Below are positions 1-8,560 of a DNA stretch of 15,132 nt, one piece after another. The position numbers were made by a program, and so were the translations under genes. Every line of letters begins with the position of its first letter. Within the stretch, counting starts at the first letter, position 1. The stretch spans positions 477,472 to 492,603 of the forward strand of contig NW_003134344.1 in NCBI RefSeq assembly GCF_000003605.2. The letters run 5' to 3'. Origin of the DNA: Saccoglossus kowalevskii (Eukaryota; Hemichordata; Enteropneusta; Harrimaniidae). The notes below the pieces were generated by a model. That model was given only the letters and a program-made list of their open reading frames with translations, was not told the DNA's origin and did no database searches.

Positions 1-160
1 ACATTTGACATATTTGATGAAAGTTTCAGAATTCAGCGATCGTAATTTCATACATTATTTCACTCAAAATTCCATCAAAATACTTTTAATGCAGAGCATA
101 CCTCGAGAATAACTGTCTGTTTCATTTAAAACTTAAATTAGACAAGCAGTCTATTGACTG
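1..160. other. AT-rich non-coding, nothing recognised
   Basis: AT-rich sequence without a convincing open frame, splice pair or repeat unit. It precedes the diverged interspersed repeat copy that starts near 161. Confidence 0.5.
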
Positions 161-365
161 ATACCAAAAAGTGACAAAAATATTACACTGAAATCAGAGA
201 GTTTGAAGTATTGTCACACGATGAACAAATCTATCCACCCAAGGTGTCTTCATATAAAATATCAAAACAAGAAATGGGAAAACACCATTTTTTACCAAAA
301 AAAACTAAAATATTCACTAAAATTAGAGAATTGAAGACACATGAATAGTCTCATAATGAACAATG
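161..365 (+). repeat. Diverged copy of ~150-bp interspersed repeat (about 1.4 units)
   Basis: This stretch shares an ordered series of words with the array at 4060-4490: ATGAACAAATCT, then CCAAGGT, then ATATCAAAACAA, then ACCATTTTTTACCAA, then AAAATATTCACTAAAATTAG followed by AGAATTGAAGA. The order and spacing match one unit plus part of a second, and both loci read in the same orientation. I infer a transposon-derived or satellite-like dispersed repeat. The exact borders are uncertain because the copy is heavily diverged. Confidence 0.6.
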
Positions 366-788
366 AAAAGAAAAGATACAAAAACAAAAAAAATGTAACG
401 CATATTGTACACTGGTTTACTTTTATAAGAGACATACTTTTGTGAATTTTGTAGCAGTGGAAATTTCTTTGTGGTCTTGCAACACGGAGCGTTAGCAACT
501 TTTGCAAAATTTTGTATTCAAGAATGCCACAAAATCATCAAATCAGAAAAAATAAGCAATTTACAGTTCAGTTAAATACAGGCTACTGAACAAAAGAGAC
601 GCCGATGAGAAGGAGCAATAACCTTACTGCTGGCATCTCATCAGATTACATGAGAATTGGAACAGACAAAATCTGCAACCCAGCCCTATCTAATTTGTAT
701 CTATGAACATAATTGCAAAGTATTTCTTAAAGCGTGACTGAATTGTCTGCTCACACACTGAGTAATGAACACATACAATGCAAATTCA
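366..788. other. Non-coding stretch, nothing firm
   Basis: AT-rich sequence with only short chance frames. On the minus strand a donor-like GTAAGG occurs near 630, but I could not pair it with an acceptor that leaves a frame compatible with the neighbouring minus-strand exon candidates. Confidence 0.4.
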
Positions 789-854
789 CTAAATCAATTC
801 CCGAAGTGCCCATTTGTCCATGGTGATTGCGTATAGCAACGCAAAAACTAGCAG
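789..854 (-). CDS. Possible terminal exon (22 codons including stop), unknown protein
   Basis: On the minus strand a weak acceptor (GGCTGGCAG, AG at 855-856) is followed by an open frame beginning LLVFALLYAITMDKW and ending ALRELI plus a TAG stop. The frame is phase 0, matching the phase-0 donors of the two upstream minus-strand exon candidates at 1813-1857 and 1934-2008, which is the only reason for proposing it. The polypyrimidine tract is poor, a 22-codon open frame is not rare by chance, and no polyadenylation signal stands out close downstream. Further exons could lie between it and 1813. I do not recognise the peptide. Confidence 0.15.
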   Translation of the reverse strand: MLVFALLYAITMDKWALRELI

Positions 855-1059
855 CTGCCAGCCAGCCAGAGTATTTATCATGCTATGTCAAAGGTCAAGC
901 TGAAATTCATTCTCACTAAGATGCCTATTTTATATTTAATGCAAGTGTTGTTACAATTATAGCTATTGTTAAAGTTCATAACAAAAGTGCTGTAACAAAA
1001 TTAAACCAGCACCATGAAATTAACTACTGACGAGACTGTGTTATGTTTTATTATAGAAA
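855..1059. other. AT-rich, possible intron
   Basis: No convincing exon on either strand. If the minus-strand gene model (first exon at 1934-2008, possible last exon at 789-854) is right, this would be intronic together with the adjacent minisatellite. Confidence 0.3.
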
Positions 1060-1560
1060 ATGTATCAAGGCATGTGTACAACATGTACAGTGTACATGCC
1101 TATATTAAGGCATGTGTACAACATGTACAGTGTACATGCCTACATTTCAAGGTACATTGTATGTGTACAACATGTACAACTGTACATGCTTACATATTAC
1201 AGGCCTATGTACAACATGCACAGTGTGCATGCCTACTTACTACAAGCATGAGTACAACATGTACAGTGTACATGCCTACTTACTACAAGCATGCCTACAT
1301 GTACCGGTACTGTGTGCATGTCTACTTACTACAAGCATGCCTACAACATGCAGTGTGCATGCCTACTTACTACAAGCATGCATACAACATGTACAGTATA
1401 CATGCCTACTTACTACAAGCATGAGTACATGTACAGTGTGCATGCCTACTTACTACAAGCATGCATACAACATGTACAGTATACATGCCTACTTACTACA
1501 AGCATGCCTACAACATGTACAGTGTGCATGCCTACTTACTACAAGCATACATACACTGAA
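1060..1560. repeat. 43-bp minisatellite, about 11 units, each an imperfect hairpin
   Basis: A tandem array with a period near 43 bp (shorter in the first units). A typical unit contains CATGCCTACAACATGTACAG followed by TGTGCATGCC and TACTTACTACAAG. I count 11 occurrences of the ACATGTACAGTGTACATG core or a variant. The core is self-complementary (GGCATGTGTACA against TGTACATGCC in the first units), so every unit could fold into a stem. The first three units lack TACTTACTACAAG, which suggests a separate, older subarray. Because 43 is not a multiple of three, each plus frame stays open for a stretch and yields Cys/His/Tyr/Thr-rich phantom peptides; these are not genes. Confidence 0.93.
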
Positions 1561-1812
1561 TGCTTCTTAAAATGGTCAGTTACAGACGAATCCACAATTA
1601 GATTACAAGATAGCATAAAATACACACCACCTGGTTATGTACATATAACACTGTATATTATATTACATGATCAGAGCGTTCAAAAATAGGAAAAAATATT
1701 TTATTTATTAGAGGTACTAATGTTTGATTCTCAATGACCTGGTATGGATGGATTGTCATGTGGATGCATGGTGGTGGTAAACCCACACTCTACACTATAG
1801 AGTACTACATAC
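1561..1812. other. Non-coding, likely intron of the minus-strand candidate gene
   Basis: This lies between the minisatellite and the donor (GTATGT, 1807-1812) of the putative second minus-strand exon. No other exon was supported. A purine-rich and TGG-rich patch near 1740-1780 has no recognised role. Confidence 0.35.
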
Positions 1813-1857
1813 CTTGAACATTAATCTGTTTAGTTTGTCACATAAAATAGTTCTGTA
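1813..1857 (-). CDS. Candidate exon 2 of a minus-strand gene (15 codons), unknown protein
   Basis: A 45-bp segment is bordered on the minus strand by an acceptor (TTCTCATCAG) and a near-consensus donor (AAG followed by GTATGT). It is in phase 0 at both ends and encodes YRTILCDKLNRLMFK without a stop. It would be joined to the exon at 1934-2008 across a 76-bp intron (1858-1933), which starts GTAAAC and ends CAG. The frame agreement and the good donor support it. The small exon size and the lack of a recognisable domain limit confidence. If the intron were read through, translation would stop after about 19 extra codons. Confidence 0.35.
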
Positions 1858-1933
1858 CTGATGAGAATTATAAAATTTATTCAACAAAAGATTTTTGGTT
1901 GTAGGATGAGAGAATAAAAATTGAAATGTTTAC

Positions 1934-2008
1934 CTTGTCAAAAAGAGGTTTCCATCGCTGTGCAGATCCCAACATCGTAAAACGGTTCATGTCCACCATT
2001 TGAGCCAT
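1934..2008 (-). CDS. Candidate first coding exon (25 codons), unknown protein
   Basis: The minus strand has an ATG in good translation-start context (A at -3, G at +4) with an in-frame TGA five codons upstream, so this ATG is a natural start. The frame runs 25 codons, beginning MAQMVDMNRFTMLGS and ending QRWKPLFDK, and closes exactly at an AAG/GTAAAC splice donor (phase 0). Its Met, Trp and charged residues look more protein-like than random AT-rich frames. I do not recognise the family: there is no signal peptide, and 25 residues are too few to assign a domain. Its likely continuation is the exon at 1813-1857. Alternative reading: a short chance frame next to a chance GT. Confidence 0.45.
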
Positions 2009-2292
2009 ATTAGTTATTTTTCAAGTTACCAGGATTCATACAGGAAAATATGTCAGGATTAAAAAAAGAGAGAGAGACTCTGTTAGCGAACACACAGATT
2101 CATGATTCACACAGTGAGCAAGCACAGCTGAGACAAACGTGGTCGGCAAGATAAGTTCATCGTAGCTGCAGGATGAGGAGAATAATACGATGATAGAGAA
2201 AAAGGCTGAGCAAACACTGGCTGCATAATTCAATAACTCTCTCATTTTGAATACTGCATGCCATAACACTTTGTGTCGCCTCAACCGAAGCG
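2009..2292 (-). other. Possible upstream exon or 5' UTR with strong splice acceptor at 2293-2295
   Basis: On the minus strand a long pyrimidine tract ending CCTCCCTTTTTTTCAG (AG at 2293-2294) precedes 2292. Two frames stay open after it. One encodes ASVEATQSVMACSIQNERV and stops at 2157; the other continues an Arg/Leu-rich frame to a stop near 2036 and belongs to the longest non-repetitive open frame in the window (126 codons, 2036-2416). No good donor closes the segment before the ATG at 2008. It could be the 5' UTR part of the first-exon region, an exon of an independent gene, or a chance acceptor. Base composition here is less AT-rich than the flanks, consistent with an exon or promoter-proximal region. 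Confidence 0.25.
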
Positions 2293-2416
2293 CTGAAAAA
2301 AAGGGAGGTTGTGGTCTTGTGATGTGAGGGACTGTAAAACAATCAGCCTTAGATCTCCAAGCTCTTATCTCATGATAGATAACACCCCTATATTGATAAT
2401 GGACTAACCCTATCAT

Positions 2417-3103
2417 TCATAAATCAGTTATGTCAGAATGGCAGCATGACAAGTAGATATCTGGGGGACTTATCTTTTCCGAGTTAACCTAGGGATGTTG
2501 AGTAAGTAAAATAGCAGTGTAGACGCCCAATGATGGTAACATGCACTGTATCAGTCCATTAAATTAAATGTATTTTTTTGTTGCTTGAGTGCTTGAATTA
2601 AATTTATTTTAAAAAAATGAAAGCATTCTCTAGTTTGCATCACACACATAATTTATAATTCATTTTTCAAATTGCTTATTTTTAGTTAGATTTGAGTGAA
2701 CGAATATTCACTATTTTAATGTATGTAATAAAAATCTGTTCATTTCAGAGAAAGAAATTCAAAGCCATACAAAATTTTCAGTAAAAATTAATGATTTTTT
2801 TCAATTCTCATAAATGAATTATTCTGGAATTTATGTCTGTGTGCAACGAACAGGAAAGATATTGTCTAAGATGTTAATTTCAGACTACATTGATTTATTT
2901 TTTATACACCTTTTGGTAGACGAAATGACAAAAAAACAATAAAACAGAGGTCAAGAGGTCAAATGAAGCATAATAACACGAGTATGAGTAAAGTAACTAA
3001 ATGTTATTGTAGCGCTCAGCACCATGGGTTATAGAACTGTAAGGAAGGGGTATAAACGTAATGTATTGTACATCAATAAACTGTGCCTAAACCCATTAAT
3101 GTA
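2417..3103. other. AT-rich intergenic or intronic DNA, nothing recognised
   Basis: No supported gene. A weak plus-strand splice pair (TTCATTTCAG at 2739-2748 and GTAAAA at 2781) would bound a 32-bp Lys/Arg-rich microexon, which I consider too weak to call. No repeat unit was seen. Confidence 0.4.
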
Positions 3104-3275
3104 AAAAAATATTTTTGCTATTTTCGCTGAAAATAAAATCCAGCAAATAAACTTTTTTTCCTAAATTTTACATTCAATGCCTCAACAAATAGTGAAAATA
3201 AACTTTATACAAAACACAAAAAAAAATTCATTGCAGTGAAAATTAATTCCAGCTAAATTAAAGTATTTTACAGTA
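3104..3275 (-). mobile_element. Short palindromic (MITE-like) element, copy 1
   Basis: Read on the minus strand this copy begins TACTGTAAAATAC, continues AGCTGGAATTAATTTTCACTG, has a middle GTTTTGTATAAAGTTTATTTTCAC and ends with an arm TTTCAGCGAAAATAGC. The same ordered segments occur in plus orientation at 13034-13177. The outer end ACAGTA at 3270-3275 matches the terminal repeat of copy 2, while the other end (near 3104) is eroded. Most of the length is foldable because the two halves are rich in complementary GCTGGAATT / AATTCCAGC-type words. I infer a non-autonomous DNA element; no coding capacity. Confidence 0.6.
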
Positions 3276-4059
3276 CTTGCTATGATAATTCACTGCCTAT
3301 GTCTTTAATACTGTAATAGTTCCACCTCCTACTATATACATTTTGGATAAAGGACAGTATTATATTCAGTCATTAAAAATTCACTTTCTGGCTGATCTCA
3401 TTTTGAGAGAACTGGAGGTTCTTCTCTCAACCATGCTTCTGATGTATTTATTGACCTACAAGAACAAACAAAGCCTCCTAACTCAGTGTCTATTGTTTAC
3501 AAATCTAGCTTAACCTTTTCACCACCAGTTTCCTTTCTCATCAAAAAATCAAATAAATTAGTCTTGTTTATAATCTGCACTTTCCTTCAGAGATTGGAAC
3601 AAAAATAGCCAAATTTTTTGAGTAAAGATGTACTCAAAATTTATCTGTTGGCTCCAAAATTAGGATTCATTCTCTGAAATTCTGGTGGTGAAAAGGTTAA
3701 TTTAGGAGGACCACTTAAATCAATTCTCCCTACACATCTATAATCACAACATGTTATGGTGTATATGTTGGTCAGGGTAGCTTGTGGAATTGTGAACCAG
3801 AAATGCAACTTTAACAACAGCGCCCTCAAGTCTACTCAGACTATCGGTAATCACATAAATGGGTTAAGGCAGCACTACGTTGAACACCATTTAACTTTAA
3901 CACTTTTATCTAGAAAGTGTCAAAAAGACTTAATGTAGTTATTTTTTGAGCAACAAAAGGATATAAAATCTGGTCCTTTTTTTCCTGAATCAGTAAGGAA
4001 TTGAAATTAATTACATACAATAAAACAAGCAACCTCTAGGCTGAGATAGCTCTGCTGTT
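3276..4059. other. Non-coding stretch
   Basis: No supported exon on either strand. Near 3515-3530 and 3684-3697 the sequences AACCTTTTCACCACCAG and CTGGTGGTGAAAAGGTT form an inverted repeat of 17 bp, about 150 bp apart (see finding). The short frames at 3641-3829 and 3756-3938 overlap on opposite strands and look like chance. Confidence 0.45.
3515..3698. repeat. Inverted repeat with 17-bp arms
   Basis: The left arm AACCTTTTCACCACCAG (about 3513-3529) is exactly the reverse complement of the right arm CTGGTGGTGAAAAGGTT (about 3682-3698). The inner flanks are also partly complementary (TTTCCTTTCTCATC against GATTCATTCTCTGAAATT is weak). The arms could belong to a diverged MITE or hairpin element of roughly 190 bp. 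I see no target duplication that would prove this. Confidence 0.55.
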
Positions 4060-4490
4060 AGATATTATTAGAAAATGAACAAATCTGAAAGAGGTCTATC
4101 TGAGGTACCTACATGTATAACATCAAAGCAATCAAATTTGCGTTTTCACCAAGAAGTCGAAAATATCACTTTTTACCAAGAATAACAAAAATATTCATCA
4201 AAATTAGAGAATTGAAGATATCATCACGAAAATGAACAACTCTGAGAGAAGTCTACCGGTACCTGTAGTACCCATATGTATAATATCAAAGCAATCTGAC
4301 TAACAAGAAGTCGAAAATATAACTTTTCACCAAAAATATTCATCAAAATTAGAGATTTGAAGATATCATAAGAAAATGAACAAATCTGAGAGAGGTCTGC
4401 CCAAGGTACATATACACCAAGTATCAAAACAATAACAATTGTAGTTTTCAAGAAGAAGTCGAAAAAGTTGACGAGACAGACAATCACTCA
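4060..4490 (+). repeat. Degenerate tandem array, three ~150-bp units
   Basis: The word AAGAAGTCGA recurs at 4151, 4305 and 4453 (spacings 154 and 148). Around each copy the same order is seen: GAAAATGAACAA, TCTGAGAGAGGTCT, GGTAC, ATATCAAAGCAAT, then AAGAAGTCGAAAATAT, then AAAATATTCATCAAAATTAG and AGATTTGAAGATATCAT. The last unit ends in GTTGACGAGACAGACAATCA followed by CATGTCATAAGCTTCAC, which looks like the real terminus of the family. The complementary strand keeps an 87-codon frame (4224-4487) that repeats PxADLSQxCSFS-type words, but this is a by-product of repetition. A further diverged copy lies at 161-365. Confidence 0.85.
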
Positions 4491-5700
4491 TGTCATAAGC
4501 TTCACTCAACAAAGTCAACAGCAGAGCACACATTTTATCTGGACAGAATGCTATTTTTATTTTTAGTTACACCAGAATAATTACATCACTGTACATAATA
4601 TTTAACACTTGAAATCATGTGTTGACAAAAAAATTATAGACTGCCATCTAGTGTCAAGAATGAGAAATTTACAAACTATTCACAACAAACAAAAATATTG
4701 AAAATTATAAACAGTTATATGAATAGTGGTTCAGTCTAAAGTCTAGTATGAACTAAGATTAAAGCTAATCGAACATGTTTGACATAAACTAGATCCAGAT
4801 GCATTTATTCATGAAAAAGACATATTTAGTACAAACTAATTTTGGGACGTGCAAATTTACTAAGAATATAAGTTTCAATTCTCAGTAAAATAACCAAGAA
4901 GGTATAGTTGCAAAATAACGGTAAATAAGTAGAGTCTCATCATCAGTCCATTTTTATCTTGAGAACAAATTCTTATGTTGCATCTATGAAGGAAATAACA
5001 TATCAAACTGGAGTTATGAAATTTAAAATTCAATTTTTTGTAATGGTAATTTTTTGCCATGAGTAATCCGACTTTAGTCAGATCAACCTGTTTAACTATA
5101 CTAAATATTTACGCATTATTTTTTTAGCCCATGATAAGGAGCGGTTTGTGAACACAACTATTCAATTAAGCTCAAAATCATTTTAAAATGCAAAATATTA
5201 AAGAGAAAGTCCGGGAAATCAACATAATACTCCGAGATGAAAGACCTGAACAAATGTTTAATAATGCAATTTACAGTTTTTCATTTCTTTTTATTCTCTA
5301 GATATTCAACTTCATAAGTCTTATGTAGTCTGCCATCTTAATTCTTTAGCAAAGGATTGTGGGTAAAGTGTGACATCACATCCACTGTTGTGAAAAAATT
5401 GTGAAAATAATCACAAAAAATAAGTTTGTCAAAAACATTGTTATGTTTGACAAGGTTAATTGTTAACTGTTAGCAAACAAGTTAAAGTTCTAGGACATGA
5501 ACCAAGGCAACAATTGCAAGTTTATGCTTTCTTCGTCCTGTGTGAAATTTTTATGCGACAATAGCTCTGATTTTCAACATTTTTTTTGATTAAATATAAC
5601 ATAAAATACATAAATTTTATAAAGATGACGAATTTTCACCGAAATTGCATGGGAAAAGTCACCATACGAAGGCTAATATCACATAAAATGTACCGGTAAT
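4491..5700. other. AT-rich non-coding, no gene supported
   Basis: Short frames only. It contains a near-consensus CTCF-like motif at 4641-4654 (separate entry) and a patch at 5328-5375 with TCTGCCATCTTAATTC and GGATTGTGGGTAAAG that is slightly less AT-rich than its surroundings. No paired splice sites bound a convincing frame. Confidence 0.45.
4641..4654 (-). promoter_or_regulatory. CTCF-like motif
   Basis: On the minus strand the sequence ACACTAGATGGCAG agrees with the bilaterian CTCF core CCASYAGRKGGCRS at 13 of 14 positions, with only the first base differing. CTCF is a zinc-finger insulator and architecture protein conserved across bilaterians. Binding is only a prediction; one 14-bp match in 15 kb of DNA can arise by chance or be carried by a repeat. 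Confidence 0.35.
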
Positions 5701-5960
5701 ATGAACCATAGAAGATTGTTATGCACAATGCACACTACTGGAAATGACACTCAAGATGGCTAAGTATTGGAAATTTTGTCTAAGGCCTTTACTAAATTCC
5801 CTGTGGTTCGCTTGACAAAACTGGATTTCAACAGAAGGCGCCATCTGGAGACCCAGAATGCAACACTGAAGGCATCTTTTTCCAACTGCTTTGTGTTCAG
5901 TGTTCACATTTCAGTGATGGCCATTACTATATTAATAATAACAACACAGGAAATGTTTTA
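5701..5960. other. Less AT-rich patch with overlapping short frames and a CTCF-like half motif
   Basis: Opposite-strand frames of about 60 codons (5719-5907 minus and 5767-5964 plus) overlap here. A plus-strand ATG at 5756 (AAGATGGCTAAG) opens a 19-codon frame that stops near 5815. On the minus strand AGATGGCGC (within GCGCCATCT at 5838-5848) matches the CTCF core half AGRKGGCRS. I could not find a donor and acceptor pair that turns any of these frames into a convincing exon. Confidence 0.25.
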
Positions 5961-7006
5961 TTAAAAATGAGAGAAAAAAAGTTCTATAATTGTAATTGAT
6001 CCTATATTGAGATAAAAAGAAAATGCTTTTTATTTCATGAATCTTAATGAACACATAAATTAAACTCTGTGACCTCATGGTGTATGATTTCAAATGTCAA
6101 AGACATTAAATTATTAAAGGGAACTTTAGAATTAACAATTTATTGTAGGTTTTTCTGGTTTGTGTATTCTGATTATAAAACCACAATGAATACCATATTT
6201 TTTCCATAAGAAGCACATCTTAAATGTTTTGGTTTCTATAACAGATTAGATAGGTAGAGATTTTGTTTTTTGTTCTTGCATATAAGAACTGTTTTTGCAG
6301 ATATGAGTGTCAGAAATCATGTTTAAAATTGTTTATGTCACTCAGTTTCGTGAAGTTTAGAATTTCTACAAAATCACATTGAAAATCTGCTACAAGTTTG
6401 TGAAGTTTTCTTAAATTTGGCCAAAAAATTTTTCTCGGCCTATCAAAAAATCACATTACCTTAATAATGTTGCATACTAATTTCAATAAATTTTACTTAT
6501 TCTGATTTTGGAAATACCTCTGTAATAATTAAGCAAATACACTATGTTCATTATCATAACTGTGGCATAAATTCATTGCTACATGTACAATGTATTTAAT
6601 ATATTCATAGTCATACAAATCTAATTTGGAGTTATGTAATAAAGTGAACTTGAGGTTTGACAGCTGTTTGACAGCGATGCGGGGAAAAATGCATTTAAAG
6701 GTGGAATTTCACTTTTTTTACTTTTTATATAGCAGAAAACGTCTTTGTTCTTGAGTGAAAATTTCAAAATTCTATTGTGAGTAGAACACCTAATAAACTA
6801 GGTTTAAATTATTAAAAACAAACACATGTGCCATTGCTTGCTGACACTGTTTCTTTCCATTCATTTTAGCTATTCATGGAGACTTTCAGCAGCCATGCTA
6901 ATACAGCTAGACCAGTGATAATAATTATAGGGTCCCCTATAAACCTTATATTTTAAGAAAACATCTATTCTCAAAAAGACAAAAAATTTTGCAGACACCA
7001 AACTGA
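5961..7006. other. AT-rich non-coding, no gene supported
   Basis: A good acceptor-like tract (GAACTGTTTTTGCAG, AG near 6298-6299) is followed by a 26-codon frame to a stop, but nothing supports it as a last exon. A short direct repeat TTTGACAGC occurs twice at 6657-6675. Otherwise nothing is seen. Confidence 0.4.
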
Positions 7007-7020
7007 ACACTAGATGGGGT
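7007..7020 (+). promoter_or_regulatory. Weak CTCF-like motif
   Basis: ACACTAGATGGGGT matches the CTCF core CCASYAGRKGGCRS at 11 of 14 positions and shares the ten bases ACACTAGATGG with the site at 4641-4654 on the other strand. It lies in the opposite orientation to that site. The match is weak and binding is speculative. Confidence 0.18.
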
Positions 7021-8327
7021 AGTGTGAGTCGGTTCAGTTTTCCATGTAATGTTATCATTGCTGCATTTTTTTTTAATCTGTGTCTGCGAATGATGATACT
7101 ATAGTGCAACTACTTTTTTGAGTAATCAGGTAATTTTCAATAATTAATTAATGGCAATTACTTAATGGTTAATTTTAATGGCAGTCATAACAACATTTTG
7201 CTAAAGTTACAGACACTGTGGAGAAAGATTCCAGAGAAATTTTCACTGTTACAAAATTTTGCCATTTTCACTGATTTGCAAAATTTGCATAATTTTGTCG
7301 CGCATGAAATCAGTGTGTTAGAAAGTTGAATATCAGTCGTCAAATACTATTACTTGAAATCTAATTATTCAGGTACTCAAAACAAGAATAATACAAGGAT
7401 ATTGTAAAATATGCTGGAAAGTGGCGTTCATGTTAGAAATTCGGGACCAAGTTGGCTCGTACAGAAACGTGTGTGTGAATGGTTAGGACAGAATCAGCAC
7501 CTGACGAAAAAAAACTTGATTTTGATAGTTGCTCGGGACCGAAATTCAGCATGTGCCGAGATTTGCAGCCTGAACGTTTGACACAAACCAAAATCACCCC
7601 CTCAGTGGTGAATTTAAGTATGACATGATGATGGAGGGAAGTGAGCTATATATGGTCAGATGCTGTATCAATGAATGAAATGAATGCAAACCCTCGTCAG
7701 TGACACATATTTATGTGCTGCTGCAACCCTTTTTTTCTTGCAATCCTACATCGATGTGAAAAAATAATTGTTTTTTCGAATGTGCATGATGACTTGTAAT
7801 AAATTCTAAGCAAATGGATATAATTTCAATATAGTAATTATTATTATCATCATTATTATATAATTTTCCAAGGTCCAATAACAGATCGACAAATGAGGGC
7901 GGAGGTCGATGTGACCACGTACTGTTTTAATGCATTAGTGTATGAAACATTGACGATGAAAATTAGTGAAACTTTCTTGAATTTTGAAACATACGCTACC
8001 ATGGAAACACAGCACAATTGTTCCATATTTAAATATCAATTGAATATGGAGTAAAAATCAGTTATTTTATTTTAAATTTCATTACTTCTTTATGGTTGTA
8101 TTAATGATTTAAATAGAGATATAGAAATGTAACAGACTGAAATGGCAACAGAACATGCCTTCCTAATAAGAAAGGCATTCAACACATCCGTAACCTTTTC
8201 AATTTTTGATGTACAATAATAGGTACCGTAGTACAAATAGAATATGATATCAGATCTTTGGTTGGGTTGTCATCCAATTAAAACGAGAATACCCTCAAGT
8301 AAAAAAGTAAGGGTACTTTCGACAAAC
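7021..8327. other. Non-coding flank of the TTAA element
   Basis: No supported gene. 7425-7690 is less AT-rich and holds two copies of TCGGGACC (near 7441 and 7534) and a CArG/TATA-like CTATATATGG at 7646-7655. A small hairpin ATGCCTT/AAGGCAT lies at 8155-8178. None is strong enough to name a function. Confidence 0.4.
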
Positions 8328-8345
8328 TTAAGGTAGCGAGAAGGG
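8328..8345 (+). repeat. Left TTAA plus 14-bp terminal inverted repeat
   Basis: TTAA (8328-8331) is followed by GGTAGCGAGAAGGG. The sequence is the exact reverse complement of 11679-11696. Beyond base 14 the two ends diverge, so the terminal repeat is short. Confidence 0.8.
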
Positions 8346-8483
8346 TTTTGTGACGTTTTCGAATAAAACATTCTCTGTCTGAAGTCTCGTTCAGAACAGT
8401 AATTTAGCTTATATATTTCAAAAGACTAAGTATAGAGGTACAAGTTTGCACAAACTGGACAGTCATTGTTTACATAATTATCA

Positions 8484-8560
8484 CGCGACATCAAAAATGG
8501 CGAACCTTGTAAAAATGACTAAGTCCGCGATTGCGAGAGCACGATGCGGAATTTCCTAGT
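8484..8560 (+). other. Short ATG frame inside the transposon, status unclear
   Basis: An ATG in strong context (AAAATGGCG, near 8497) opens a 20-codon basic frame (MANLVKMTKSAIARARC and so on) that stops at a TAG near 8559. A donor-like GTAAAA follows its fourth codon. It could be the start of a decayed transposase or captured gene, or chance; no downstream exon could be joined to it with confidence. Confidence 0.15.

Noticed and set aside
1060-1560. CRISPR array
   Set aside because: Units are directly tandem and diverging with no unique spacers, and the window is eukaryotic in character.
1014-1689. Overlapping plus-strand Cys/His/Tyr-rich open frames of 130-150 codons
   Set aside because: They are produced by the 43-bp minisatellite, whose period is not a multiple of three, so all frames stay open with similar repeating peptides.
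2749-2780. 32-bp plus-strand microexon (RKKFKAIQNF) between TTCATTTCAG and GTAAAA
   Set aside because: Too short, weak donor, low-complexity Lys-rich peptide and no neighbouring exon to join.
4224-4487. 87-codon hydrophobic minus-strand frame resembling a membrane protein
   Set aside because: It lies entirely within the degenerate ~150-bp repeat array and its peptide repeats with the units.
6300-6380. Plus-strand terminal exon after GTTTTTGCAG
   Set aside because: The acceptor is good but the 26-codon frame has AT-driven composition and no upstream exon.
7622-7700. C/D-box snoRNA suggested by ATGATGA
   Set aside because: No CTGA D box at a suitable distance and no terminal stem.
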